This document shows positions 1-5,850 of a DNA stretch of 5,900 bases, piece by piece. The notes beneath the pieces were generated by a model, which did no database searches, was not told the DNA's origin, and saw only the letters and a list, made by a program, of their open reading frames with translations. Made by a program: the position numbers and the translations under genes. Numbering within the stretch: the first letter of the stretch is position 1; every line of letters begins with the position of its first letter. This stretch comes from Bacillota bacterium (GTDB lineage: Bacteria > Bacillota > DTU025), in the NCBI GenBank assembly GCA_003456765.1, contig DMOT01000018.1, positions 1-5,900 of the forward strand. Reading direction: 5' to 3'.

Positions 1-42
1 CACTCACTAATCTCATATGCGTTGTGTGCAGCACCGAAAACC

Positions 43-58
43 GTAAGCACAAGCTTAC
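43..58 (-). terminator. Weak hairpin with short T-run, possible second terminator
   Basis: GTAAGC and GCTTAC form a perfect 6-bp stem with a 4-nt loop. On the minus strand it is followed by GGTTTTCGG, with only four Ts. It lies about 270 nt after tldE and could act as a backup terminator or belong to an element cut by the window edge. Confidence 0.25.
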
Positions 59-227
59 TAAATAATACTAAGGACCCTTAACTGCTAGGAGAATCACAGC
101 GGCAATTTACACCACTGGACAAGACGTGACCCCTCGCACCCCGCCGATCGGGAAATGAGTCAAATGGATTCGTTCCGGATTGTGGGCCGGAAGACTTTTC
201 ATGTGGAACGTGATCTCAAGGAAGACA

Positions 228-245
228 GGGGGCGATTCCGCCCCC
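228..245 (-). terminator. Probable intrinsic terminator of the tldDE transcript
   Basis: GGGGGCG and CGCCCCC form a perfect 7-bp GC stem with a 4-nt loop, 85 nt after the tldE stop. On the minus strand it is followed by TGTCTTCCTT, only a moderate T-rich tail. On the plus strand it is followed by TTACATTTAT, so it could also stop a gene arriving from the left. No other structure near the end of tldE is as strong. Confidence 0.6.
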
Positions 246-255
246 TTACATTTAT

Positions 256-305
256 CCCTTCATCCCTTCATTCGGTTCGTCAGCCTTGTCATCAGGCATG
301 AAGGG
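256..305. repeat. Tandem CCCTTCAT pair with an inverted copy
   Basis: CCCTTCAT occurs twice head to tail at 256-271, and its reverse complement ATGAAGGG lies at 298-305. Either forward copy can pair with the inverted copy, giving an 8-bp stem with a 26- or 34-nt loop in the untranslated tail of tldE, just before the GC hairpin. It may only be local repetition; no function is known. Confidence 0.4.
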
Positions 306-330
306 TTCTGCGACTCTGCAGCCCTGCTAT

Positions 331-1701
331 CTACTTGCCTGTTATGGAGCAACCCTCAATCTGGATATAGGGCATTCTCGACCCGCCGACATCGACGTAT
401 TCCCGTGACACATCCACAACTTGTTTCAGAAGCTCATAGATGTTCCCCGAGATCATGACTTCCTTGACCGGGCACACGGTTTTGCCGGCTTCTATGTAGT
501 GACCGCCCTTTACTACGCCTGAGAAGTCGCCGCTTACAGAATCCACATTCCCTGAGAACCTGTTCACCAGCAACCCCTTGGAGCACCCTGCTATCATGTC
601 GTGAACTGAGCGTTTGCCTGATGCAACAACGAAGTTCGTTGTTGAAATGCCGGGAACAGTGTGGTCGCTGCCTGACGCGCGTCCGTTTGAGGCAATGCCG
701 TCTTTGCGCGCTGCATAGCAGTTATAGAGATAGTGGTTGAGCGTGCCTTCACTTACGAGTTGCAGAGTGGCAGGCGGCACTCCCTCGCGGTCGAATGAAG
801 TGGAACCTGCTGCTCCGGGAATTCTGGGATCGTCAGTAATCGAGATAAGGGGTGACATAACCTGCGCACCAAGCTGGCCAGCCCATTTCGATCTCCCATT
901 CTGCACATTCTGGGCATTGCACGCGAATGATACGGGTTCAGCTATGAGATCGTAGGCTGCGTAAGGCGTGATGATAACGTCTCCCTTGAAACTGGGCACG
1001 GTTGTGGCCCCCAGGGAGGATACCACTTTCCTGGCCAGCTTGAGCCCGGTGGCTTCAGCGTCGATCGCGTCTTTGTTGCATGTAATGGCGATCTCCGCAT
1101 CAAACGGCGATACTTCCTCTCCGTCCCTGGCAAATCCAAAGGCAATACACGTGAAGACTGAGTCTTGCTCAGTAAGCCTGATGCCCTTGGAGTTCGCAAT
1201 GGCCTTCTCTGTGACCTCGACCATGTAATGTGCCGTATCCATCATGACTCTGGAATCGAACGACCGGGCCGATTCCACCAGTTTCAAACCCTGCTCGACC
1301 GCATCCTCAAGGCGCATGCTTTCGACGGACTTGTCGTATCTGCCGGGCACTGGCTCGACTTGCGACGGCTCTGGCATCCAATGGTTCGGATCTTCAGGCG
1401 ATGCCTTGGCTATGGTTATGGCTGCCCGCAGTGTGTCCTCGAGCGAGTCGGAAGATAGCATGTTTGTCGCGGCAAAACCCTGCTTTGCTGCACCATTGCC
1501 ATGGAGGAGCACACGTATGCCTAGCCCCTCATAATCATCGCCCTTTGGCACCTGCAGGTCGTTTTTCTGGAAGACTGCTCCGAGTGTTCTGGACTTTACA
1601 TAGAAGACTTCCGCATCGTCGGCGCCCATCTTGCGCGCGCGTTCGACAAGGCTGTCACATAGCTCCAATTGTTTCAATCTGCCATTCCCTCCTCTACTCA
1701 T
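331..1701 (-). CDS. tldE: TldE/PmbA family protein, non-catalytic partner of TldD
   Basis: The 456-residue product matches TldE/PmbA in length and layout. The N-terminal domain (about 10-230) carries the family pattern of a YVKSRTLGAVFQKNDLQ-like strand region and GIRVLLHGNGAAKQGFAATN. The C-terminal domain (about 235-456) includes ITPYAAYDLI, the GSTSFDREG segment, and SGDFSGVVKGGHYIEAGK (390-407) followed by VCPVKEVMISGN. There is no HExxxH motif, as expected for the TldE subunit: in E. coli it pairs with catalytic TldD in a heterodimeric cytoplasmic metalloprotease that cleaves unfolded peptides. It overlaps the end of tldD by 8 bp, so the two are surely co-transcribed and probably translationally coupled. 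ATG at 1701 has GGAGG five nt upstream. A second GGAGGG inside the gene lies 9 nt before an in-frame TTG at 1677, giving an alternative start 8 codons later. The family call is firm; the substrate is unknown. Confidence 0.95.
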   Translation of the reverse strand: MSRGGNGRLKQLELCDSLVERARKMGADDAEVFYVKSRTLGAVFQKNDLQVPKGDDYEGLGIRVLLHGNGAAKQGFAATNMLSSDSLEDTLRAAITIAKASPEDPNHWMPEPSQVEPVPGRYDKSVESMRLEDAVEQGLKLVESARSFDSRVMMDTAHYMVEVTEKAIANSKGIRLTEQDSVFTCIAFGFARDGEEVSPFDAEIAITCNKDAIDAEATGLKLARKVVSSLGATTVPSFKGDVIITPYAAYDLIAEPVSFACNAQNVQNGRSKWAGQLGAQVMSPLISITDDPRIPGAAGSTSFDREGVPPATLQLVSEGTLNHYLYNCYAARKDGIASNGRASGSDHTVPGISTTNFVVASGKRSVHDMIAGCSKGLLVNRFSGNVDSVSGDFSGVVKGGHYIEAGKTVCPVKEVMISGNIYELLKQVVDVSREYVDVGGSRMPYIQIEGCSITGK

Positions 1702-3070
1702 GGCTTCCTCCGACAGTCACACGGCAACGTAGGTAAGGCCCGCCAGCGTCAGTCTTGGCCGGCTGGAACTTGCCGCAGTGTCCTGCCCCCACCGGCATGT
1801 CGAAATCGGAAGATACTGCGTCGACGCTCTTTAGGACCTCGAATGCCTGGCCGGAGATGGTAACCCCTTTGACCATCTCTCCAACTTTGCCACCTGTGAT
1901 TCGGTAGGCCTCGGCGACGCCAAACATGAACTCGGCGGTGGCGTCAGCCTGGCCGCCCTGCCCTAGCTCCTTGAGGAGGAACCCGTCGTCTATCCCCGCT
2001 ATCATCTTGTCTAGACTATCTTCGCCGGGCAGTATGAAGGTGTTGGTCATTCTGATTATGGGTTCATCGCGGTAGGTGAAGGCCCGTGCATTGCCATGTG
2101 GCTCCACTCCGAATGCTGCCGCCGATTCGCGGGAATGCAGGTAGTTCCGGAGGATGCCGCGGTCGATGATAACCGTGCGCTGGCCGGGCACGCCCTCATC
2201 GTCCACCATGACCATGCCGGTGGCTCCGTCCACAGTCCCGTCATCCACCATGGTTACTAGTTCCGATGCTACAGCCTTATCTATCTTGCCCTTGACGATG
2301 GAACCGCTCAGCACGAAGTCGGCTTCCACAGTATGTCCTATGGCCTCATGTGACAGGACTCCGACGAGCCCCGGGTCGAGTATGACTGTGTACTGTCCGC
2401 CTTTGGCGTAATCTGCATCGAGCTTCTTTGCGGCAAGATCCACAGCGTCATCCACGAGGGTGTTGAGATCGCCCTTTTGCATCAAGTCGGCCCAGGAACC
2501 GGTAACACCTGCGCTCTTTATTGCTGTTTCCAGCTGTCCATCGCGCCCTGCGGTGGCAAATACGTGAAAACTGGGCTTATTGTCGAGCACATGGGCAGCC
2601 GACCCGTCTGAGGTGACTATGTACTTCTCATCCTCATACTGCGTATATCTTACGATGCTTCCCACAATAAGCGGCGAACGATCGCGGATGCGCTTTTCAG
2701 CCTCGAGGACCGCTCGGATCTTCTCTGCGATGTCAGGCTCTCGGGCTGCATCATAGTACACAAGCTCGCCTCTGGCGGGCTCGGACGGGGCGAGTTGCGC
2801 CTTTTGCTTTCGCACAGCCGCTCCGACCCAGGCTGCGGCCTGGGCTTCGGAGAGCGCTTTTCTGAGCCCCGACTCGGTCACGTCATTGGTGGAAACGAAA
2901 CCCCACCCGCCGTCCACCAGAACTCTGACACCCGCTCCAGCCAGGGTTCGATGCTCTACCTTGGTGAGTGCACCGTTTCGGGCTTCGATAATATCGTGAA
3001 TGCGCTTATGGTATCTGATTTCTGCGTACCCTTCACAGTCTGAAATGACTGATTTGAGCAAGTCCAGCAT
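1694..3070 (-). CDS. tldD: TldD family metalloprotease, catalytic subunit
   Basis: The 458-residue product is a full-length TldD. The key signature is HEAIGH at 241-246 (H241, E242, H245 as the HExxxH zinc site) inside a GVLSHEAIGHTVEADF context. A conserved C-terminal cysteine, C432 in GHCGK, matches the third metal ligand described for E. coli TldD. Other family segments are GVRVLVDGGWGFVSTN (47-62), VPGQRTVIIDRGIL (294-307), the GGQADATAEFMFGVAEAYRI stretch (372-391) and KGVTISGQAFEVL (401-413). No signal peptide or membrane segment is seen, so it should be cytoplasmic. With TldE, encoded just downstream, it forms the protease that removes unfolded peptides and in some species trims modified peptides such as microcin B17. 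The start ATG follows AGGAGG by 8 nt. A 96-nt spacer separates it from the upstream HAD gene, so it may have its own promoter. Assignment is firm; the physiological substrate cannot be read from the window. Confidence 0.97.
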   Translation of the reverse strand: MLDLLKSVISDCEGYAEIRYHKRIHDIIEARNGALTKVEHRTLAGAGVRVLVDGGWGFVSTNDVTESGLRKALSEAQAAAWVGAAVRKQKAQLAPSEPARGELVYYDAAREPDIAEKIRAVLEAEKRIRDRSPLIVGSIVRYTQYEDEKYIVTSDGSAAHVLDNKPSFHVFATAGRDGQLETAIKSAGVTGSWADLMQKGDLNTLVDDAVDLAAKKLDADYAKGGQYTVILDPGLVGVLSHEAIGHTVEADFVLSGSIVKGKIDKAVASELVTMVDDGTVDGATGMVMVDDEGVPGQRTVIIDRGILRNYLHSRESAAAFGVEPHGNARAFTYRDEPIIRMTNTFILPGEDSLDKMIAGIDDGFLLKELGQGGQADATAEFMFGVAEAYRITGGKVGEMVKGVTISGQAFEVLKSVDAVSSDFDMPVGAGHCGKFQPAKTDAGGPYLRCRVTVGGSHE

Positions 3071-3073
3071 TAC

Positions 3074-3084
3074 ATCACCCTCCT
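3074..3084 (-). promoter_or_regulatory. Very strong ribosome binding site of tldD
   Basis: The minus strand reads AGGAGGGTGAT, an almost full complement of the 16S rRNA 3' end, with 8 nt between AGGAGG and the ATG at 3070. This fixes the tldD start and suggests efficient translation. Confidence 0.8.
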
Positions 3085-3131
3085 AGCATGGACTTCTATC
3101 TTACACTGCAACAAGCAATAGCCTGGAACTG

Positions 3132-3146
3132 ATGAAGCTGCTTCAT
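3132..3146. repeat. 15-bp palindrome between the HAD gene and tldD
   Basis: ATGAAGC-T-GCTTCAT is a perfect inverted repeat with 7-bp arms around one base. It lies in the 96-nt spacer, 21 nt after the HAD stop codon and about 60 nt before the tldD start. The size and symmetry would fit a dimeric repressor operator; as RNA it could only make a short hairpin with a 3-nt loop and has no T-run, so it is not a convincing terminator. No clear -35/-10 pair was found beside it: TAAGAT further downstream is the best -10 candidate but has no good -35. Confidence 0.4.
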
Positions 3147-3166
3147 GGGCTGCGGAGCCGGCACCA

Positions 3167-3844
3167 TCACGGCAGCACGCTTTCCAGCTCCGCAAGGTCG
3201 CGTATCGTTCTGATACCCGGAAATGCCTGGCCTTCATCTTTCCTATTCAGCCAAATCCCGTCCATACCCGCCTTCATGCAGGGCAGTATGTCGATCCCAA
3301 CGTCATCTCCCACATAGACGCAATCCCGAGCATCTACATTCGCCCGTTCGCAGGCGATCTTGAAAATCTCAAGATCCGGCTTTGCAGCGCCTACATCGCC
3401 TGCCGCAATGACGATCTCGAAGAAGTTTCTATCGTTTATCTTCCCAAGCTTGAACATTTGCTCCTCAAGATCGCCATTTGTGATAATCCCTAACCTGCGC
3501 CCTTTCAGCCTCTCAAGACATGGGACGACATCATCGTATGGCACCAGGTTGACTTCATAGTGCCGCCTGTAGATCTTGAACTGCCTATTCGCCTCACTGT
3601 CTGACAAGTCTATCCCCGACAGGGCAAAAACATCCTTCATCCGCTCGATTCGCTGCTGCGCAAAGGATATTTCGCCGTCGAGAAACCTCCGGAAGTGGCC
3701 ATTCGATATCTTGCGCCATGACTCATAGAAGGTGTCCTTATGGGCAGCAAAAAGCGGACTGTGTTCAGAATAGAAAGCTTTGACACCAAGGTACTCAGCC
3801 TTCTTGCGGTCTATCAGGGTATCATCAAGATCAAAGAAGATCAT
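3167..3844 (-). CDS. HAD-superfamily hydrolase (phosphatase), YjjG/YfnB-like
   Basis: The 225-residue product has all four HAD motifs. Motif I is DLDDT at 5-9 (D5 the nucleophile, D7 the acid/base). Motif II is ITNGD at 121-125. The motif III lysine is K155 in GAAKPDLEIF. Motif IV is VGDDVGID at 178-185 (D180, D181). The insert between motifs I and II (about 15-100) is a helical cap typical of subfamily I, so this is a soluble Mg2+-dependent phosphatase acting on a small phosphorylated substrate. The arrangement and length resemble YjjG/YfnB-type nucleotide or sugar-phosphate phosphatases, but the substrate cannot be fixed from sequence. ATG at 3844 is preceded by GGAGG at a 6-nt spacing. It lies 85 nt after the small membrane protein gene and 96 nt before tldD, in the same direction; a functional link to either neighbour is unproven. 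It may simply be a housekeeping gene in the same transcript. Confidence 0.93.
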   Translation of the reverse strand: MIFFDLDDTLIDRKKAEYLGVKAFYSEHSPLFAAHKDTFYESWRKISNGHFRRFLDGEISFAQQRIERMKDVFALSGIDLSDSEANRQFKIYRRHYEVNLVPYDDVVPCLERLKGRRLGIITNGDLEEQMFKLGKINDRNFFEIVIAAGDVGAAKPDLEIFKIACERANVDARDCVYVGDDVGIDILPCMKAGMDGIWLNRKDEGQAFPGIRTIRDLAELESVLP

Positions 3845-3929
3845 TTCCAGCCTCCGGGAGCGACTCTATTACTCTGCACAAATGCTGATGAGCCGCGTCA
3901 TGGGGTGGGCGTGCGCTGTTGGCGAGCCC

Positions 3930-4175
3930 TCACGTCATCTTGCCCTTCGCGATAGCTCTGGAAGCAACACCCTTAACCGAATGGACTATCTCCTGCGCGA
4001 ATTCATCAGCGTACTGCCGGGGGACTCCGCGCGTAACCATGGCGCTTTTCATGGCGCCCTTGAACCGCCAGGCACCCCAGAGGAACGCGATTCCCTCACA
4101 AACAATCATCGCCAGCACCCCGATAGTGCCTGCCAGGAGTCGTGCAGCCATCCATATTGCCTCAATCACTGCCAA
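3930..4175 (-). CDS. Small membrane-associated protein of unknown function
   Basis: This 81-residue product is not recognised. Residues about 7-37 are strongly hydrophobic (AARLLAGTIGVLAMIVCEG and onward), enough for one long or two short membrane segments. The rest (about 38-81) is basic and probably helical, containing RGVPRQYADEFAQEI and a lysine-rich tail. A GTG at 4184 would give 84 residues, but it overlaps the only Shine-Dalgarno sequence (GGAGG, 4184-4188). The TTG at 4175 lies 8 nt after that site, so it is the preferred start. The pattern V-x-R-G-V-P-x3-A-x-E-F at 47-59 resembles one in the upstream 97-residue protein, suggesting a shared small domain. The gene sits 93 nt after that neighbour and 85 nt before the HAD gene. 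Its proximity to the sigma/anti-sigma pair hints that it belongs to that module, but this is inference. Confidence 0.72.
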   Translation of the reverse strand: MAVIEAIWMAARLLAGTIGVLAMIVCEGIAFLWGAWRFKGAMKSAMVTRGVPRQYADEFAQEIVHSVKGVASRAIAKGKMT

Positions 4176-4183
4176 TGAACACA

Positions 4184-4188
4184 CCTCC
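4184..4188 (-). promoter_or_regulatory. Ribosome binding site selecting a TTG start for the small membrane protein
   Basis: GGAGG on the minus strand overlaps the potential GTG start at 4182-4184, which rules that codon out in practice. It stands 8 nt from the in-frame TTG at 4173-4175. No ATG occurs in frame in this part of the gene before the hydrophobic segment. Confidence 0.65.
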
Positions 4189-4227
4189 CGGGGGGCGGAC
4201 CGAGCATGCTTTTGGAGTGGGAGCGGC

Positions 4228-4257
4228 GGAACCCTGCGGCCATGCGTGCAGGGTTCC
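4228..4257 (-). repeat. Perfect 10-bp inverted repeat (RNA hairpin) between the two small genes
   Basis: Arms GGAACCCTGC and GCAGGGTTCC are exact complements around a 10-nt loop, lying 11 nt after the stop codon of the 97-residue protein gene. No T-run follows on either strand, so it is not a standard intrinsic terminator. It could stabilise the 3' end of the sigma/anti-sigma transcript, attenuate read-through into the downstream genes, or mark a processing site. The structure is certain; its role is inferred. Confidence 0.6.
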
Positions 4258-4268
4258 AGGCTAAAGGA

Positions 4269-4562
4269 TTACCCCTCCCCGTCGTCATCGGATTTCTTGC
4301 TCTCCGCTGAGATGGCATCAGCGAAACGCCGGAACTGCTTGAGGAAAGCTAGCGTAAGCTCATAAGCTTTCTCATCGGGAATGCCCTTGTCAACAAGGGA
4401 CTTGTAGAAAGATCCTACTGCGTCGCCCAGGCCGGCGCCTGCCTCAGCTGAGAAAAACGAATCTCTGACGGCCTTCATCACACCTGGCAATTTCTCACTG
4501 AGCACATCGAAGAGTTCGCCGATTTCCTTTACGGGGATCTCGTTGCTCTTGTCGTCTGGCAT
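4269..4562 (-). CDS. Small charged soluble protein of unknown function
   Basis: The 97-residue product is not recognised. It looks largely helical: an acidic start, a helix-like stretch EIGELFDVLSEKLPGVMKAV (13-32), a glycine/alanine-rich turn (41-50), a second helical region with FYKSLVDKGIPDEKAYELTL (52-71) and KQFRRFADAI, and a highly acidic tail (DDDGEG). There is no signal peptide or membrane segment. An upstream in-frame TTG at 4595 would add 11 residues and overlap the anti-sigma gene, but has no good ribosome binding site. ATG at 4562 follows GGAGG (4572-4576) by 9 nt and is preferred. It starts 19 nt after the anti-sigma stop, so it is almost certainly in the same operon. Its V-D-K-G-I-P-x3-A-x-E-L pattern (57-69) recurs in the next gene. 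A partner or target of the sigma/anti-sigma pair is one possibility; nothing in the sequence proves it. Confidence 0.78.
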   Translation of the reverse strand: MPDDKSNEIPVKEIGELFDVLSEKLPGVMKAVRDSFFSAEAGAGLGDAVGSFYKSLVDKGIPDEKAYELTLAFLKQFRRFADAISAESKKSDDDGEG

Positions 4563-4581
4563 GTTTTCAAGCCTCCTCTGG

Positions 4582-5037
4582 CTATCTAAGGCCAATAGTC
4601 ATGGGTCCTAGCTTAATACTGGGCGAGAACTGGTCCGGACCAAAGCGCCGGTAGATGCGGCGGGCTATGCGAGCCCACCCGAATCCCGGGCATTCTGAGA
4701 CCACCCAGTCCATCACAGCCCGTGTCGTAATTTCAGGAGCTTCCGTAGAGCTTTCTCCGGCTTTCTCGCCATTCCTGTCTGTCTCCACTCGGGGGCTGTC
4801 TGCCCCATAAATCGAAATCATGGCATCGAAGACTGCGTTTAGCTGGTCTTGACCGGGTGAGCACTCCGCCTCCATAACGTTCTTGAAAGACTCTGCAAAC
4901 TGGACCAGGAGCGCAAGCTCATCCACGCAAGCCTCGCATGTTGCGAGGTGGAGCGCCACTGTGCATTCTTCCTCCTCGGAAAGCCGCCCATTTGCGACCA
5001 GGGGCAGCAGATGTCTTATTGATTCGCATCCGCACAT
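4582..5037 (-). CDS. Soluble zinc-finger (ZAS/zf-HC2) anti-sigma factor
   Basis: The 151-residue product begins with a zf-HC2 type anti-sigma domain. C4 (or C2) is followed by LLPLVANGRLSEEEE and then H30-x3-C34-x2-C37, the HxxxCxxC zinc-binding signature; C25 is an extra cysteine. Such domains bind an ECF sigma factor and keep it inactive, and the cognate sigma gene lies immediately upstream, overlapping by 22 bp. Unlike many anti-sigmas there is no membrane segment: the middle (about 80-102) is a polar linker and the C-terminal part (about 103-151) is a basic, aromatic region with DWVVSECPGFGWARIARRIY. It should therefore be cytoplasmic, and its signal is more likely internal, for example redox or metal acting on the zinc thiols as in RsrA-type proteins; that is inference. 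ATG at 5037 has a purine-rich GAGGGGG upstream. The C-terminal domain was not recognised. Confidence 0.87.
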   Translation of the reverse strand: MCGCESIRHLLPLVANGRLSEEEECTVALHLATCEACVDELALLVQFAESFKNVMEAECSPGQDQLNAVFDAMISIYGADSPRVETDRNGEKAGESSTEAPEITTRAVMDWVVSECPGFGWARIARRIYRRFGPDQFSPSIKLGPMTIGLR

Positions 5038-5657
5038 GACTTGCGCCCCCTCTCAAGTATCTCTTTCAGCTCTCGACGGGCATGATACATCCGGCTCTTC
5101 ACTGTGCCTACGGGGATCCCGATGGCGCCCGCAATTTCGGTGTATGACATATCGAGGTAGAAGACCATGTAGAACAACTCCCTTTTCTCCGGATCCAGTT
5201 CGAGCAGGGCTGCAGTGATGTCAATCCGGTCGGAGATTGCCTCTTCCGGCAGCCCCACTCCGGTTCCTCCAGCCTGCAGACGAGCCCCCGCCATGTCAGA
5301 AGTCAAGGCTTCGGTTGCAGCGGCGGGTCCATGCAGCCGCCAGTCGTCGTCAAATTCACTAATGGGCACAGTGGGAGCTTTCTTTCTGATGTAGTCTATG
5401 GTCTTGTTCCGGGCTACTGCCATTATCCAGGACGATATCGAAGCAATCTCCGAAAGCTTCTCCCGGCTGCGCCACAGTGCAATCATAGTCTCCTGCAGGA
5501 TATCTTCGGCAGCCTGGCGATTTCCCGTTTGCAGCATTCCGTATCTGTAAACGTTCGGCGCGTGTGCATCGTACAGTCTGCGAAATGCGCCTACATCTCC
5601 TGAGCATGCCTTTTCCAACGTATCACGGTCAACACTGCTGCCTGAAGCTGTTTTCAC
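5016..5657 (-). CDS. ECF-type RNA polymerase sigma factor
   Basis: The product shows the two-domain layout of ECF (group 4) sigma-70 factors. Counting from the GTG at 5657, region 2 spans about 25-93, with AFRRLYDAHAPNVYRYG, then AAEDILQETMIALWRS and the SSWIMAVARNKTIDYIRKK helix that recognises the -10 element. Region 4 spans about 146-199, with LLELDPEKRELFYMVFYLD and the helix-turn-helix YTEIAGAIGIPVGTVKSRMYHARREL that binds the -35. The linker of about 50 residues is long and rich in Ala/Gly. The reading frame is open back to a GTG at 5714 (232 residues), with ATGs at 5681 and 5666, but these have no site at a workable distance. GGAGGA at 5667-5672 lies 9 nt before GTG 5657, which gives 213 residues. 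The anti-sigma gene overlaps its 3' end, so the pair is translationally linked and probably autoregulated. The regulon is unknown. Confidence 0.92.
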   Translation of the reverse strand: MKTASGSSVDRDTLEKACSGDVGAFRRLYDAHAPNVYRYGMLQTGNRQAAEDILQETMIALWRSREKLSEIASISSWIMAVARNKTIDYIRKKAPTVPISEFDDDWRLHGPAAATEALTSDMAGARLQAGGTGVGLPEEAISDRIDITAALLELDPEKRELFYMVFYLDMSYTEIAGAIGIPVGTVKSRMYHARRELKEILERGRKSCADANQ

Positions 5658-5666
5658 ATCGCACAT

Positions 5667-5672
5667 TCCTCC
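5667..5672 (-). promoter_or_regulatory. Ribosome binding site that decides the sigma factor start
   Basis: On the minus strand this reads GGAGGA. It abuts ATG 5666 directly, too close for that codon to be used, and lies 9 nt before GTG 5657. The ATG at 5681 has GAGGGG only 1 nt away, and the GTG at 5714 has no purine-rich site. The GTG at 5657 is therefore the best-supported start. Confidence 0.6.
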
Positions 5673-5822
5673 GATCGCCATGCCCCTCGATTTGCTGAGC
5701 TGCGGCCGATACACTGCTGTCTAGGAGTGATAGGGCAACAGATGGCACAATCTGCTTCCCGCCGGGTAGTCTTCTCTTGAGCGCTGGCGGATTCCTTTCA
5801 GCGGTTAGCTCCTTCACTATAT

Positions 5823-5850
5823 GAGTCGGGCTTTGGACGGTTTCGGTTCA
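5823..5850 (-). promoter_or_regulatory. Tentative ECF-type promoter of the sigma/anti-sigma operon
   Basis: On the minus strand TGAACC (5845-5850) is followed after 16 nt by CGACTC (5823-5828). The first box resembles the GAAC core of ECF -35 elements and the spacing is normal; the second is only a loose match to an ECF -10. If real, the sigma factor could drive its own operon through a leader of about 160 nt. No sigma-A promoter with good boxes and spacing was seen in 5658-5900. Confidence 0.25.

Larger units (their letters stand above)
1..330. other. Gene-free region downstream of tldE
   Basis: No reading frame here has a credible start and ribosome binding site or resembles a known protein. 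A plus-strand frame opening with TTG at 180 runs antisense into tldE and looks like chance. I saw no tRNA cloverleaf, insertion sequence end or CRISPR-like repeat. The region holds the GC hairpin at 228-245, the CCCTTCAT repeats, the weak hairpin at 43-58 and a 12-base imperfect palindrome (TAAGGACCCTTA) near 69-80. The leftmost 180 bases are more AT-rich. Confidence 0.6.

Noticed and set aside
1..180. Possible tRNA or small RNA gene
   Set aside because: Only a 6-bp hairpin and an imperfect palindrome were found; no cloverleaf, no TTCGA-type T-loop and no CCA end could be assembled on either strand.
180..458. Plus-strand frame of 92 codons starting with TTG
   Set aside because: No ribosome binding site, no recognisable protein character, contains the terminator hairpin and runs antisense into the well-supported tldE.
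3845..3929. Terminator or promoter between the small membrane protein and the HAD gene
   Set aside because: No stem longer than a few base pairs and no paired -35/-10 boxes with normal spacing; the gap appears to be plain intra-operon spacer with the HAD ribosome binding site.
3780..4365. Plus-strand frames of 132 and 148 codons opposite the small genes
   Set aside because: Serine/proline/arginine-rich translations typical of antisense shadows; the minus-strand genes have good ribosome binding sites and coherent hydrophobic or helical patterns.
4563..4595. Upstream TTG start for the 97-residue protein
   Set aside because: No suitable ribosome binding site before it, whereas ATG 4562 has GGAGG at 9 nt; the added residues are encoded by the anti-sigma stop and ribosome binding site region.
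5629..5817. Minus-strand frame of 62 codons in the sigma leader
   Set aside because: GTG start without a ribosome binding site; composition not protein-like; overlaps the sigma gene in another frame.
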